From the NCBI RefSeq assembly GCF_900107535.1, contig NZ_FNRA01000010.1, positions 168,372 to 232,371 of the forward strand: a stretch of DNA of 64,000 bases. Direction: 5' to 3'. The notes below the pieces were generated by a model. It saw nothing but the letters and a program-made list of their open reading frames with translations, was not told the DNA's origin and did no database searches. The translations under genes were made by a program, and so were the position numbers. Of the stretch, positions 1 to 8,400 are shown one piece after another (position 1 is the stretch's first letter; each line of letters starts with the position of its first letter). The stretch is from Pedobacter hartonius. GTDB taxonomy: Bacteria > Bacteroidota > Bacteroidia > Sphingobacteriales > Sphingobacteriaceae.

Positions 1-565
1 AGAACCATAAGGCCAAAACAGACAGCAGCCTCATCTTTATCTGTTTGTTTATGGAATACTTCTCTGAAAGCAATGCCTGTACCGACTTAAAGGGAGGATA
101 GGCCAGCAGTTCCTTTTCAGGATCATCAAGCACAGCAAGCAGCTCGCCCATCAATGTGGCCATGCTTCTACCGTCGCAGATACAGTGCGGGCAGACCAGC
201 ATCAGCTCCGAAACCTCTGTGCTCCAAAGCCAGACCACCCTGGCCAGCGGCGAATCTTTTTCCTCAAACAACTTTCCCCATTCTGCCTTTGATTCTACCA
301 TCCAGTGCTCATCGTTTAGTCTTTCCACTTTCCTCACAGGAATTTCTGCGAGCACCGGACTCAAAACAAGGTAAGGGATTCCCTGCCCATAGTTTTTGAT
401 AACGGACTGCAGCGAAGGGTGTTTCTTTTGTAGCTTACTGAGTGCAGCATTGAGTTTTGCAGGCTGCAGACTGCCGCGTATCCTGACAGTAAAAACACAA
501 TTCAGGGATGTTGAGGAATCAATATACATGATCCTTTCTCCAACGATCATTTTTCTTTCCATCAT
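1..565 (-). CDS. Condensation-type acyltransferase, C-terminus outside window
   Basis: This is the 5' part (about 188 residues) of a gene running off the left edge. It has the fold signature of CoA- or ACP-dependent acyltransferases of the NRPS condensation / PapA / WES superfamily: an N-terminal half ending in the motif HCICDGRS, with the catalytic His at residue 127. In the classical HHxxxDG motif the first His is Pro here, while the second, catalytic His and the Asp are kept. It is a paralogue of the next gene upstream, with the motif at exactly the same residue number. Only 7 bases separate it from that gene, so it is probably the last known member of the operon. I infer that it adds an acyl group to the glycolipid product; the acyl donor and acceptor cannot be read from the sequence. 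The ATG at 565 is followed directly by a second in-frame ATG. Confidence 0.8.
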   Translation of the reverse strand, partial: MMERKMIVGERIMYIDSSTSLNCVFTVRIRGSLQPAKLNAALSKLQKKHPSLQSVIKNYGQGIPYLVLSPVLAEIPVRKVERLNDEHWMVESKAEWGKLFEEKDSPLARVVWLWSTEVSELMLVCPHCICDGRSMATLMGELLAVLDDPEKELLAYPPFKSVQALLSEKYSINKQIKMRLLSVLALWF

Positions 566-572
566 TTTTAAA

Positions 573-1835
573 TTAAGCTATTTCAATTGCGTTAATGATA
601 TCTTCGATCATATCTTTGATTGCAAGCGCTTCTTCATAAGGGAGAAATCCTTCACTACCGATAAAGGTAAAATCCATTTGCCCGCGAAAAGTTGAAGTCA
701 CAAATCCAGTAGTTTTTCCCAAAGGGCCAACGGCGGACGGGCTGTAAATGGTTTCCACTTCAAAGGCCCCATATTCATGCCTGATATCAATCTTTCCGAG
801 ATTGGAAAAGAGGCAGTCATTGCCAGGCTTACTATATTTAAGGAAATTCATTAAATTTTCCAGGGAAGGATGTGATTCCTCCATTTGCATGATCATTTCA
901 TAAGGGTTCAGTACCGCCATTTTTTTTGCTACATCCTCCTGCATTCTTCGCGCATCACTGATAAAATCGAGATGTTCATTTGCAGATAAGACCATCATCG
1001 TCGCAAAAGCGAAAATATTTTCCTCCCTGATCTGCGGTATATATTTTCTGATATCCACAGGGCATACAATCTTGTTGTAAAAATTCTCTGTTCTGATCTC
1101 CCTGAAAGCAGCCAATACCGTTTTACACAAAAGTGTGTTAATGGTAGTACCTGTGGTTTTAGATACTTTCAGCAGATGGTCACTTAACTTTTTATCCAGT
1201 TTCCAGTTGATCATATAATCCCGCTTCCGCTCTATCAATTTCTTTTTCAATGGCATTAACCAGAGAATAAGCGAGGTCATCTTTCCGCTTAATTTTGCCT
1301 TGATGCGTTTCTTTCTATCCCTGAGTACCTCCGGAGGTACAATATCCCTGATACTCAGAATAGGGATCTCGCTGCCGATACGGGCATCCCCATCCTCCAG
1401 CAACAGCAGTACATCTTCTAAAACGGACATCGCCGAACGCCCGTCACAGATGCAGTGATGCATCACCAGGATCAGCTCTGAACACTCTTCTCCACGGACC
1501 CATACTACCCGCATCAGCGGTCCCTTCTCCATATCAAATACGGTAGACCATTCCCTGGTCACCTCCGCCTGCCAGTCCTGGTCTGTAATCCTGGGGATGA
1601 TCCGCACGAAAATGTCATTTGCTTCATTTTCATTCACCACAAACCAGGGTATCCTGTCTTTACCGACCTCTACGAAAGCGTTTAAAAAAGGATGTTTTTC
1701 CTGTATTCTTTTCAGCGCATGGGACAGATTTTCAGCGGGAAATGTGCCTCTGATCTTTATTGGAACAATGACATTAAATGCGGTGTCCCCTTTCCCATAG
1801 ATCATTCTTTCTAAAAAAAATAGTTTTCTTTTCAT
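573..1835 (-). CDS. Condensation-type (PapA/WES-like) acyltransferase
   Basis: A 420-residue stand-alone protein of the condensation-domain superfamily. The intact HHxxxDG motif (HHCICDG) places the catalytic His at residue 127 and the Asp at 131, and a later SNLG segment near residue 340 is typical of the C-terminal half. The length fits PapA-type polyketide acyltransferases, which esterify hydroxyls of sugars or polyketides with acyl groups from a carrier protein or CoA. No adenylation or carrier domains are attached, so an NRPS role is unlikely. It lies in the glycolipid operon, downstream of two glycosyltransferases and upstream of a paralogue. I infer that the two enzymes acylate two positions of the glycosylated product. 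The start at 1835 follows a 101-base gap that contains a hairpin and a duplicated sequence. Confidence 0.85.
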   Translation of the reverse strand: MKRKLFFLERMIYGKGDTAFNVIVPIKIRGTFPAENLSHALKRIQEKHPFLNAFVEVGKDRIPWFVVNENEANDIFVRIIPRITDQDWQAEVTREWSTVFDMEKGPLMRVVWVRGEECSELILVMHHCICDGRSAMSVLEDVLLLLEDGDARIGSEIPILSIRDIVPPEVLRDRKKRIKAKLSGKMTSLILWLMPLKKKLIERKRDYMINWKLDKKLSDHLLKVSKTTGTTINTLLCKTVLAAFREIRTENFYNKIVCPVDIRKYIPQIREENIFAFATMMVLSANEHLDFISDARRMQEDVAKKMAVLNPYEMIMQMEESHPSLENLMNFLKYSKPGNDCLFSNLGKIDIRHEYGAFEVETIYSPSAVGPLGKTTGFVTSTFRGQMDFTFIGSEGFLPYEEALAIKDMIEDIINAIEIA

Positions 1836-1946
1836 CGGTAAATAATTGTCTTTTAATTGTTATAAAGCTTGCATAAGATTTCGTTACTTTTTGTAAGCTG
1901 TAATCTTATGCAGGTTTCATCGGTAATAATTTGGTTTTAATTTTGG
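1832..1946. repeat. Imperfect direct repeat flanking a hairpin inside the operon
   Basis: Two copies of a roughly 28-base sequence beginning TTTCATCGGTAA lie at 1832-1860 and 1917-1945. Between them is an 11-bp inverted repeat (TGCATAAGATT at 1870-1880, AATCTTATGCA at 1902-1912). One copy covers the ATG of the acyltransferase gene and the other covers the end of the glycosyltransferase gene. This is the only sizeable gap within the operon. It could be a leftover of a local duplication or an RNA structure that adjusts expression of the downstream acyltransferases; the sequence alone does not decide. Confidence 0.5.
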
Positions 1947-3139
1947 TTAACGGCTGTTGGCTTACAGGAGAACTCCTCCAGTAGCTCTACGGCCCTGTCG
2001 TTCCCTCCGGCAGCAATAAAAGTTGCCCTGATCCTGACTGAGGCCTCCCGGTATACATTGTTCTCCAGTAATTCGAATACGGCCTTCCTCATCTCTGCAA
2101 TGCGTAAACGCTTGTAGCGGATCTTAATACCGCAGCCTGCATTTTCAATTAGTTTTGCGGTATGAAAATGATCATAGGTAATGGGAATGATCAGCATAGG
2201 TAAACCGTTCATAAAGGTGTCATTAACGGTATTGAAACCTCCATGACAGATCACCGCATCCATTTTTGGCATCAATGCCGCTTGCGGAACAAAACTGCTG
2301 ACAATAAAATTGTCCGGCCATGACTCAAAAATAGCAGGATCCGTTGCAGCTACAATCGTTAAAGGGGCATCCGCAAAAGCATCGATCAGCTTTCCGAAAA
2401 AGTCCTTCCTGATATCTACCAGCAGTGTTCCCAGCGAAACAAACACAACAGGATGTACTGCCTTTTCAAGTCTTTCCCAGTCGAACGCCGCCTGATTTGG
2501 CCTGCCTTTGACCGGGCCAACAAACTTCATATGCGGTAAATGATCCGTCACCCCGGCAAACTCTTTTGATGTAAAAACAATATTCATTTCCCTGGAATGT
2601 ATCAGGAGCTGATCACTGTACAGCCCAAATTCTTCCTGTAAGCCCCTGAACAGTTTTTCATGCCAGGCAAATATCTTAGGGGCACTCTCGGCGGTATTCC
2701 CCATAACATCTGGTGGCACCGGCGTGGTAGTTACGCATGGGATACCCTTCAAATGCGCACAAAGGGCACCGGCAAATGTCACACAGTCATTAATGATCAC
2801 ATCAGGCTGCCAGGTATCCACGGCTTTGGTCAATCCTTTCATCATGATCCTGGCCATAGGAACATAGGTCTCCTCAAAAGCGATCTTCATGATCTCAGGT
2901 GCCGAGCAGTTTGGACCGTCATCCTGGCGCCGCAGGAGTTGCTGCAGTTTCTCCCCGTAAGGTGCAAGGTCCTGCTCAGGAAAGATATACTCTCCGCCCG
3001 GGGGTATATGATCTGCTGCAAGGGGAATGATCCCCAGCCACTTTACTTCATGCCCCCTTTCAATTAAACTGGCACCTACACTGAGCGTCGGACTGATGTG
3101 CCCAAAGAAAGGAGGCACAACGAATAGAAATTTAGACAT
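1937..3139 (-). CDS. Glycosyltransferase, GT1/MGT (UGT-like) family
   Basis: A 400-residue GT-B fold glycosyltransferase of the macrolide/zeaxanthin-glucosyltransferase type. The N-terminus (acceptor domain) has the PPFFGHISP segment seen in this family, and the donor domain has CHGGFNT with His at residue 299, which contacts the nucleotide-sugar diphosphate. Such enzymes transfer sugar from UDP- or dTDP-sugars to hydroxyls of lipophilic acceptors. Its start overlaps the end of the next upstream gene, a clear paralogue, by 8 bases, so the two are translationally coupled. I infer that it adds one of two sugars to the product of the synthases. The sugar identity is not visible. The cytoplasmic or membrane-peripheral location is inferred from the absence of a signal peptide. 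Confidence 0.9.
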   Translation of the reverse strand: MSKFLFVVPPFFGHISPTLSVGASLIERGHEVKWLGIIPLAADHIPPGGEYIFPEQDLAPYGEKLQQLLRRQDDGPNCSAPEIMKIAFEETYVPMARIMMKGLTKAVDTWQPDVIINDCVTFAGALCAHLKGIPCVTTTPVPPDVMGNTAESAPKIFAWHEKLFRGLQEEFGLYSDQLLIHSREMNIVFTSKEFAGVTDHLPHMKFVGPVKGRPNQAAFDWERLEKAVHPVVFVSLGTLLVDIRKDFFGKLIDAFADAPLTIVAATDPAIFESWPDNFIVSSFVPQAALMPKMDAVICHGGFNTVNDTFMNGLPMLIIPITYDHFHTAKLIENAGCGIKIRYKRLRIAEMRKAVFELLENNVYREASVRIRATFIAAGGNDRAVELLEEFSCKPTAVNQN

Positions 3140-4346
3140 AGTTATTGATTGATGAAGTAGATTTGTCCTGAGTTAAATTAACCAGCAGTTCTGCGGCGGC
3201 AGCCGTACCGCCTGCTACGGCAAAAGATGACCTGAGCGACATTGCCGCAGTTTTAAAACCGGGATCGTGTAAAACCTCCTGTACGGCTTCCCGCAGGTGC
3301 TCCGCTTTGAAACGATTGAAGTTCAGACGGATACCGGCACCGGTTTTCACTACCCTGCTGGCCACGTGCGACTGATCATAAGCTATCGGGATGACCACCA
3401 AAGGAATGCCGTTCGTTAAACTTTCACATACCGTATTGTGCCCTCCGTGGCATACTACAGCATCAAGGTAAGGCAGCACTTCCAGCTGCGGAATATTTAA
3501 CTGTACAATAAAATTATCCGGCCATTGCTCAAATAACAAAGGGTCACACACCACAACCACTGTATAGGGCCCGCCGCCAAAGGCTTCGGTCACCTTGCTG
3601 AAAAAGCTTTTTTTATGCTCATGGTTAAAGGTTGTCCCAATGCTCACCAGTATTTTGATACCGCCGGCCGCCTGATGAAGCTTTTGCCAGTCGAACGCCG
3701 TTTTCTCATCCCTTTTATGGATCACCGGCCCCACAAACCCGTAATGATCCGGCAAACGCATTTCACCAAAAAACTCTTTTGAAGTAAAGACCAGGTTGAG
3801 CAGCTCAGATGAGGCAACCGATTTTTCAAGGCTCAGCCCCAGTTCCTTTTGCAGCCCTATGATCTGGTTCTGCTCCCACTCATACACCTTCGGCAGTTCG
3901 TCCATGATCTGGATGGCCGCGGGTGCGGTAACAGCAGTTACATATGGGATATCGTGATGCAGTGCAGCAATAGCTCCGGCAAAGAGCTCATGGTCTGTGA
4001 TGATCAGATCAGGCCTGAATTCTTCCAGCCAGCGTGTTATTCCTTTATAACTATGCCTGTTCAGCGGAATCAGCACTTCCTCGTACAGGAACTTGATACT
4101 GTCCACACCATATACTATCTTTTTGGTGATCACATCCAGGTATTGCCCGCTTTCCTGTTCTTCCCTGTCATTTTCCGTGTACCGGATCAGAAAGAGCTTT
4201 CCACCTTTGGGAAGCCTGCTTTCCAATGTGCTGTCCAGACTGATCCAGCCTACCTCATGCCCTCCTTCGAGCAGGGCAGCGCCTACACCGAGTGTCGGGT
4301 TGATATGCCCGGTAAGCGGGGGAACTATAAATACAAACTTTGCCAT
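3132..4346 (-). CDS. Glycosyltransferase, GT1/MGT (UGT-like) family
   Basis: A 404-residue paralogue of the following gene with the same layout: PPLTGHINP near residue 10 in the acceptor domain and CHGGHNT (His 300) in the nucleotide-sugar domain, followed by a PIAYDQ donor-binding segment. It is a GT-B enzyme of family GT1. Two adjacent paralogues suggest either a disaccharide head group or glycosylation at two positions. It lies 10 bases downstream of the alpha/beta hydrolase gene. CrtX-type zeaxanthin glucosyltransferases are relatives, but no carotenoid gene lies in the window, so the polyketide/lipid product of this operon is the more likely acceptor. Confidence 0.9.
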   Translation of the reverse strand: MAKFVFIVPPLTGHINPTLGVGAALLEGGHEVGWISLDSTLESRLPKGGKLFLIRYTENDREEQESGQYLDVITKKIVYGVDSIKFLYEEVLIPLNRHSYKGITRWLEEFRPDLIITDHELFAGAIAALHHDIPYVTAVTAPAAIQIMDELPKVYEWEQNQIIGLQKELGLSLEKSVASSELLNLVFTSKEFFGEMRLPDHYGFVGPVIHKRDEKTAFDWQKLHQAAGGIKILVSIGTTFNHEHKKSFFSKVTEAFGGGPYTVVVVCDPLLFEQWPDNFIVQLNIPQLEVLPYLDAVVCHGGHNTVCESLTNGIPLVVIPIAYDQSHVASRVVKTGAGIRLNFNRFKAEHLREAVQEVLHDPGFKTAAMSLRSSFAVAGGTAAAAELLVNLTQDKSTSSINNYV

Positions 4347-4356
4347 ACAATTGCGA

Positions 4357-5124
4357 TTAGGCCTGTGCCAGTTGAGTTCTAAAAAACATTTCCATCATAT
4401 TTCCAATTCTTTCAGGCTCCTGCAGCGGAATGTCATGATCCCCGTTGAGCGCAAACAGTTCCGACTTCCTGATCTTTGCGTTTAGGTTTTCACCCGCTTC
4501 CAGACAGGGAGAATGAGCTCCATATAATAACAGCGTATCCTGCCCGATCTGTGCGATTTCGGCAGCACCAAAAAAATCCCTTTCCTGAAGCACATCCTTT
4601 TTGATCGTAGTTTCATGGAACAGGTGTTCGTAAAGCCTGTGCTTACGGTCCAGCAGTCTTTTACCCTGCTTCTTTTTGTCAGGCCCGTTGAGATAATTTT
4701 CCAGTGATTCCTTGTTATAGGCGTCCATCATCAGGCGGGTTTTATCATCATTGGGGTTCGGGGCCTCTATCAGCACCAGCTTTTTCACCTGTTGGGGGAA
4801 ACGAGCCGCCATTTTTAAGGAGATGAGTCCGCCGAAACTATACCCGGCCAGGTAAACTGAAGAGATGTTCAGGCGTTCGAGCAAATGCGCGATATCATCA
4901 GTGAGGCTATTGAGGTCGTAACCGCTGGTGATCTTTTCACTCATGCCATGACTTTTTAAATCATACATCACGACATGGAAATGTCTCGCTAAAATCGGAG
5001 CAATCCTGAAGTAATAAACCGACAGGTTGCCCAGCATTCCATGTACAAGCAGTATAGTTTCCGGTGCCCCCCTGTTCAGTTCCTGAATATGCACATCCCG
5101 GTTGTTGACCTTAATTATTGGCAT
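4357..5124 (-). CDS. Alpha/beta hydrolase (possible thioesterase)
   Basis: A 255-residue alpha/beta-hydrolase with the LVHGMLG oxyanion region near residue 27, nucleophile elbow GYSFGG (Ser 96), and a C-terminal NGDHDIP segment carrying the likely catalytic His. The usual acidic residue after beta-strand 6 is less clear (YGAHSPC). In this position, between a free ACP and glycosyltransferases, it may release the completed chain from the carrier protein or edit mis-primed chains. It overlaps the ACP gene by 10 bases, which supports co-translation. No signal peptide is present, so it should act in the cytoplasm. A role as lipase or ester hydrolase on another substrate remains possible. Confidence 0.82.
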   Translation of the reverse strand: MPIIKVNNRDVHIQELNRGAPETILLVHGMLGNLSVYYFRIAPILARHFHVVMYDLKSHGMSEKITSGYDLNSLTDDIAHLLERLNISSVYLAGYSFGGLISLKMAARFPQQVKKLVLIEAPNPNDDKTRLMMDAYNKESLENYLNGPDKKKQGKRLLDRKHRLYEHLFHETTIKKDVLQERDFFGAAEIAQIGQDTLLLYGAHSPCLEAGENLNAKIRKSELFALNGDHDIPLQEPERIGNMMEMFFRTQLAQA

Positions 5125-5414
5125 GACTCAATAAACTTAACGATCATCCCTAATTTGAGCTCGATCAGCTGATCGATATCCATATTGGACAACCACCCGG
5201 TGAAATTTATCCTTTCTCCAAAATGTGCTTTGATTTTCTCTGAAAAAGCAACGATTTCGATACTGTCCATTTCAAGGTCTTTATTGAAAGAGCTCTCCAT
5301 CGAGATGTCCATTTCTTCTATAAATTCTTCCCCTATTACTTCTGTAATAAATTGTTTCAGGAGATTAAAGATCTCATTGCTGTTTAGTTTTACTGCGGTT
5401 ACGATTGTGTCCAT
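5115..5414 (-). CDS. Acyl carrier protein
   Basis: A 99-residue carrier protein with the 4'-phosphopantetheine attachment motif DLEMDSIEIV (Ser 51). The length and the acidic helices fit a stand-alone ACP. It overlaps the upstream synthase gene by 16 bases and the downstream hydrolase gene by 10 bases, so expression is tightly coupled. Its attachment motif (MDSIE) differs from the tandem ACPs in the large synthase (IDSIKRME), so it may have a separate job. Possible roles are supplying the starter, accepting the finished chain for the hydrolase or glycosyltransferases, or presenting the acyl group to the condensation-type acyltransferases. The phosphopantetheinyl transferase fused to the neighbouring synthase probably activates it. 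Confidence 0.9.
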   Translation of the reverse strand: MDTIVTAVKLNSNEIFNLLKQFITEVIGEEFIEEMDISMESSFNKDLEMDSIEIVAFSEKIKAHFGERINFTGWLSNMDIDQLIELKLGMIVKFIESCQ

Positions 5415-8400
5415 CCTATGATATAGTTTTTATGTTTAATTGTCTGAATGAAAATGTCATTGATTCTAAGCTCCTCGCCTCTGATTCCGGTGATGATGTA
5501 AGTTCTGGGATTGCCCTGCAGCCCTTTCCCTAAATATTTGCCATAGGCTTCTTTAGCTACCCAGAACCGGGTTGCCCATTCATTCTTTTCATAACCGGCC
5601 AGAAGCAGCTGTTCACTTTCTGAAAATACCAGTTCATAGAAGCCTTCACTGCGCTCTTCAATATGTTCCATGTCAATACCCACCGGCCTGCCATATTGTG
5701 CAATGCCTACTGCGTCTGTTCCCTTATGTGCAATGGAGATCTCGATCCCTTCTGTCATCTCTCCATGCAGATAAGGCTTATGCAGCTCGTTTGAGCGAAC
5801 CTCAAATTCTATCGGATAATAGGCTTCCTTTTTTGTTCTGATCAGCAGGTTTTTCACCGCATCCTTTACCGCGATACGGCTGATCATCCATTCCTTTTTC
5901 CTGTTTGGAGTCAGGGTTTCGTAATACTTTTTCTCCTCCTGGCCGAAATAACGCTTCAGCACGAAATTCCAGGAAACCACACGGCTGTACGCCTGGTGAA
6001 ACATGAAAATTCCCGGCGCGATTTCTTCTGATAAATAGTTGTTTAAGGGCGACATGGACACGCGCCATAACGGCTCATCGATACCCATCCGCCTGTTCTG
6101 CCAGCCTGTTACGGTTGCCCAGATCTGGTTGTTGCGTTTGATCATGAAATTTGCCGTGGCAAATTCATCGTTCAGTTCGGTCAGCTGGCAGGTACATTCA
6201 AAGCTTCCCTGCTGATCGGCAAAGTCAGCAAAGAACGCGATCTCCTGTATCTTTACCGGAAAAGCAATCCGGTCTTTCGGAAGGGTCAGTTGCAGCCAGA
6301 GACCAAACAGCTGGCCGGCATTGTCCAGTAACGACCCTTTGCCAGTCCCCCCCTCAATCACGCCTGTGATACCCTTGTTCCCTACATCGATGAGTTTTTT
6401 TATCCCCTGGTAGGCCTGGCCATGGAACATGTGCTCCTCATAGATCTGCGCTGCAGTCCGCTGTATATTCAATGATCTGCCTGTATCAAGATCAGACACT
6501 GCCGGATGGGCGCGTTGCCTTGCCAGCAAGACCTCTGCTTCTGCAAAACGTTCCAGGTTCAGGCGCAGCAGGTGCTCGTTCTTCCATTCCCCTGTTATCG
6601 TTTCCTGAAATGGCCGGGTAACGTTCATCCACTGGAACACTTTGATATTCATGATCTTTTGTACCAGTTCTCCAGCTGCCTGCTCCGCAGCAATCTCTCC
6701 AAAGAGTTCGAATATCATGGTCATTGGAATTACAGGATCCATATCATCTACACAAGTCCATCCCTGAGGCTGCCGCATCAGGCAATGGTCCATCAGGTAG
6801 GGGCTGTTGGCCAATGAAATATCCAGCTTTTTTGAAAAGGACGCCCTCACGGGAGTGACCGGAACCGGTTGCACAGTACCTATAGCAGGAACAGCGGATT
6901 GTCTTTCCCTGTTTTGGAATGCCTGGATCAATTCTGACTGGATCTCTGCCATTTCCTCCACGTTTTTGTGAAATACCTGCATCAGGGCATGTTCTGCCGA
7001 TGGCAGTACTGTTTTGCGTAAAGGTTGTCCTGCAGGGATTGCCAGCTTTTTAAGACCAGGAAAATCATAGATCAGGGGGAGTCCCAGCTGTAACATAATA
7101 CCTTTCCGGGCAGCCTGTACCGGTTTTTCATCGCCCATCAGTTTCATATCCACAGGCCTGCCTTCTGCAAATAATGCTGCAAGCACACGCTGCAGCTGTG
7201 CAATACCTGAACGTAGGGGGCTGCTGGAAGAGATCGTGCTGATGTTCTTTCCGCGTAATGTATCATCAATAAAGCCCGTTAAACCGCCGGAGCCAACTTG
7301 TATAAACACCCTGGCTCCTTCAGCGTAGAGGCGTTCGGTCAGCTCCCGGAAACGTACCGGCTTGATCAGGTGCTCCACATTTAATTTCATGATGGATCCG
7401 ATATCATCCGGATAAAGTTCCAGTGTGGTGGCAGACCATAGCGGGAACTGCGCCTTGTTAAACTTCAGCTGGCTCATTCCATCAAGGATAATATCCAGAC
7501 GTTCTGCAATGAAGGGAGAGTGGAAGCCAGACTGAAAAGGCAGCACCTGGTGAAAGATCTGCCGGCGTTTTAAAACAGGCAGCAACTCCTCTATCGCGGC
7601 ATTGCTGCCACAGAGGATCACCTGCTGCGGACAATTGTCATTGCTAAGGTATAAATGCTCTATGTTGCTGATCAAGGGCTGCAGCTGGTCAATCCCCAGC
7701 CCTACAGCAATAAACCTGGAATCCTTTAGCTCGTAGGTTTCGGGGTTTAACTTACTGAGCAGCTGCAGCACTGACGACTCTTCTACCAGTCCCGAAGATC
7801 TTGAGGCCAGCCATTCCCCAAGGCTGTGGCCGGCTGCCATGTCTGGCCATATCCCCATTTTTTTGAGCGCGGTATCAATAATACTGCTCTTGTTAAATAC
7901 TTCAAGTGCATCGTTCAGCAGCCCCGCAGGTCCGGTTATCTTCTCCTGCGGAATGTTGAAATACTCAGCCACACTGTCTGCTTCAGCTCCTGCGAGGCCA
8001 TCCAGGCCGGGAAATACAAAGGCTATTTTACCGCCCTGCTGCAACAGCGGTTCATTAGTAAACCAGATATCCTGCTTATTGCGCCAGGGAGTATTTCTGG
8101 ATACGATTTTTATTGCTTTTTTTATCCTTTCAGGGCTGGGGTCAAATACGGCGACCCGGTATTGCCCATCTCCCGGTGTATCTTCAGTATTTTCAAGTGC
8201 CGCCATCAGCGCCTCATGACTATGACGGGCAAGCAGCAATACCTTATCCGTTTTAGCCTGCAGAGGAGTCTGATGCTTTAGCCCTCCGGCCGCATAACTT
8301 TCCAGCACGGCATGTGCATTGATACCGCCAAAACCAAATGCATTGACACCGGCAAGCCTGGGCAAACCAGATGCATCCCAGTCGCGCGCTTCCTGAACGG

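Noticed and set aside
1..1835. Condensation domains as part of a nonribosomal peptide synthetase
   Set aside because: They are stand-alone proteins, and no adenylation or peptidyl carrier domain is present in the window.
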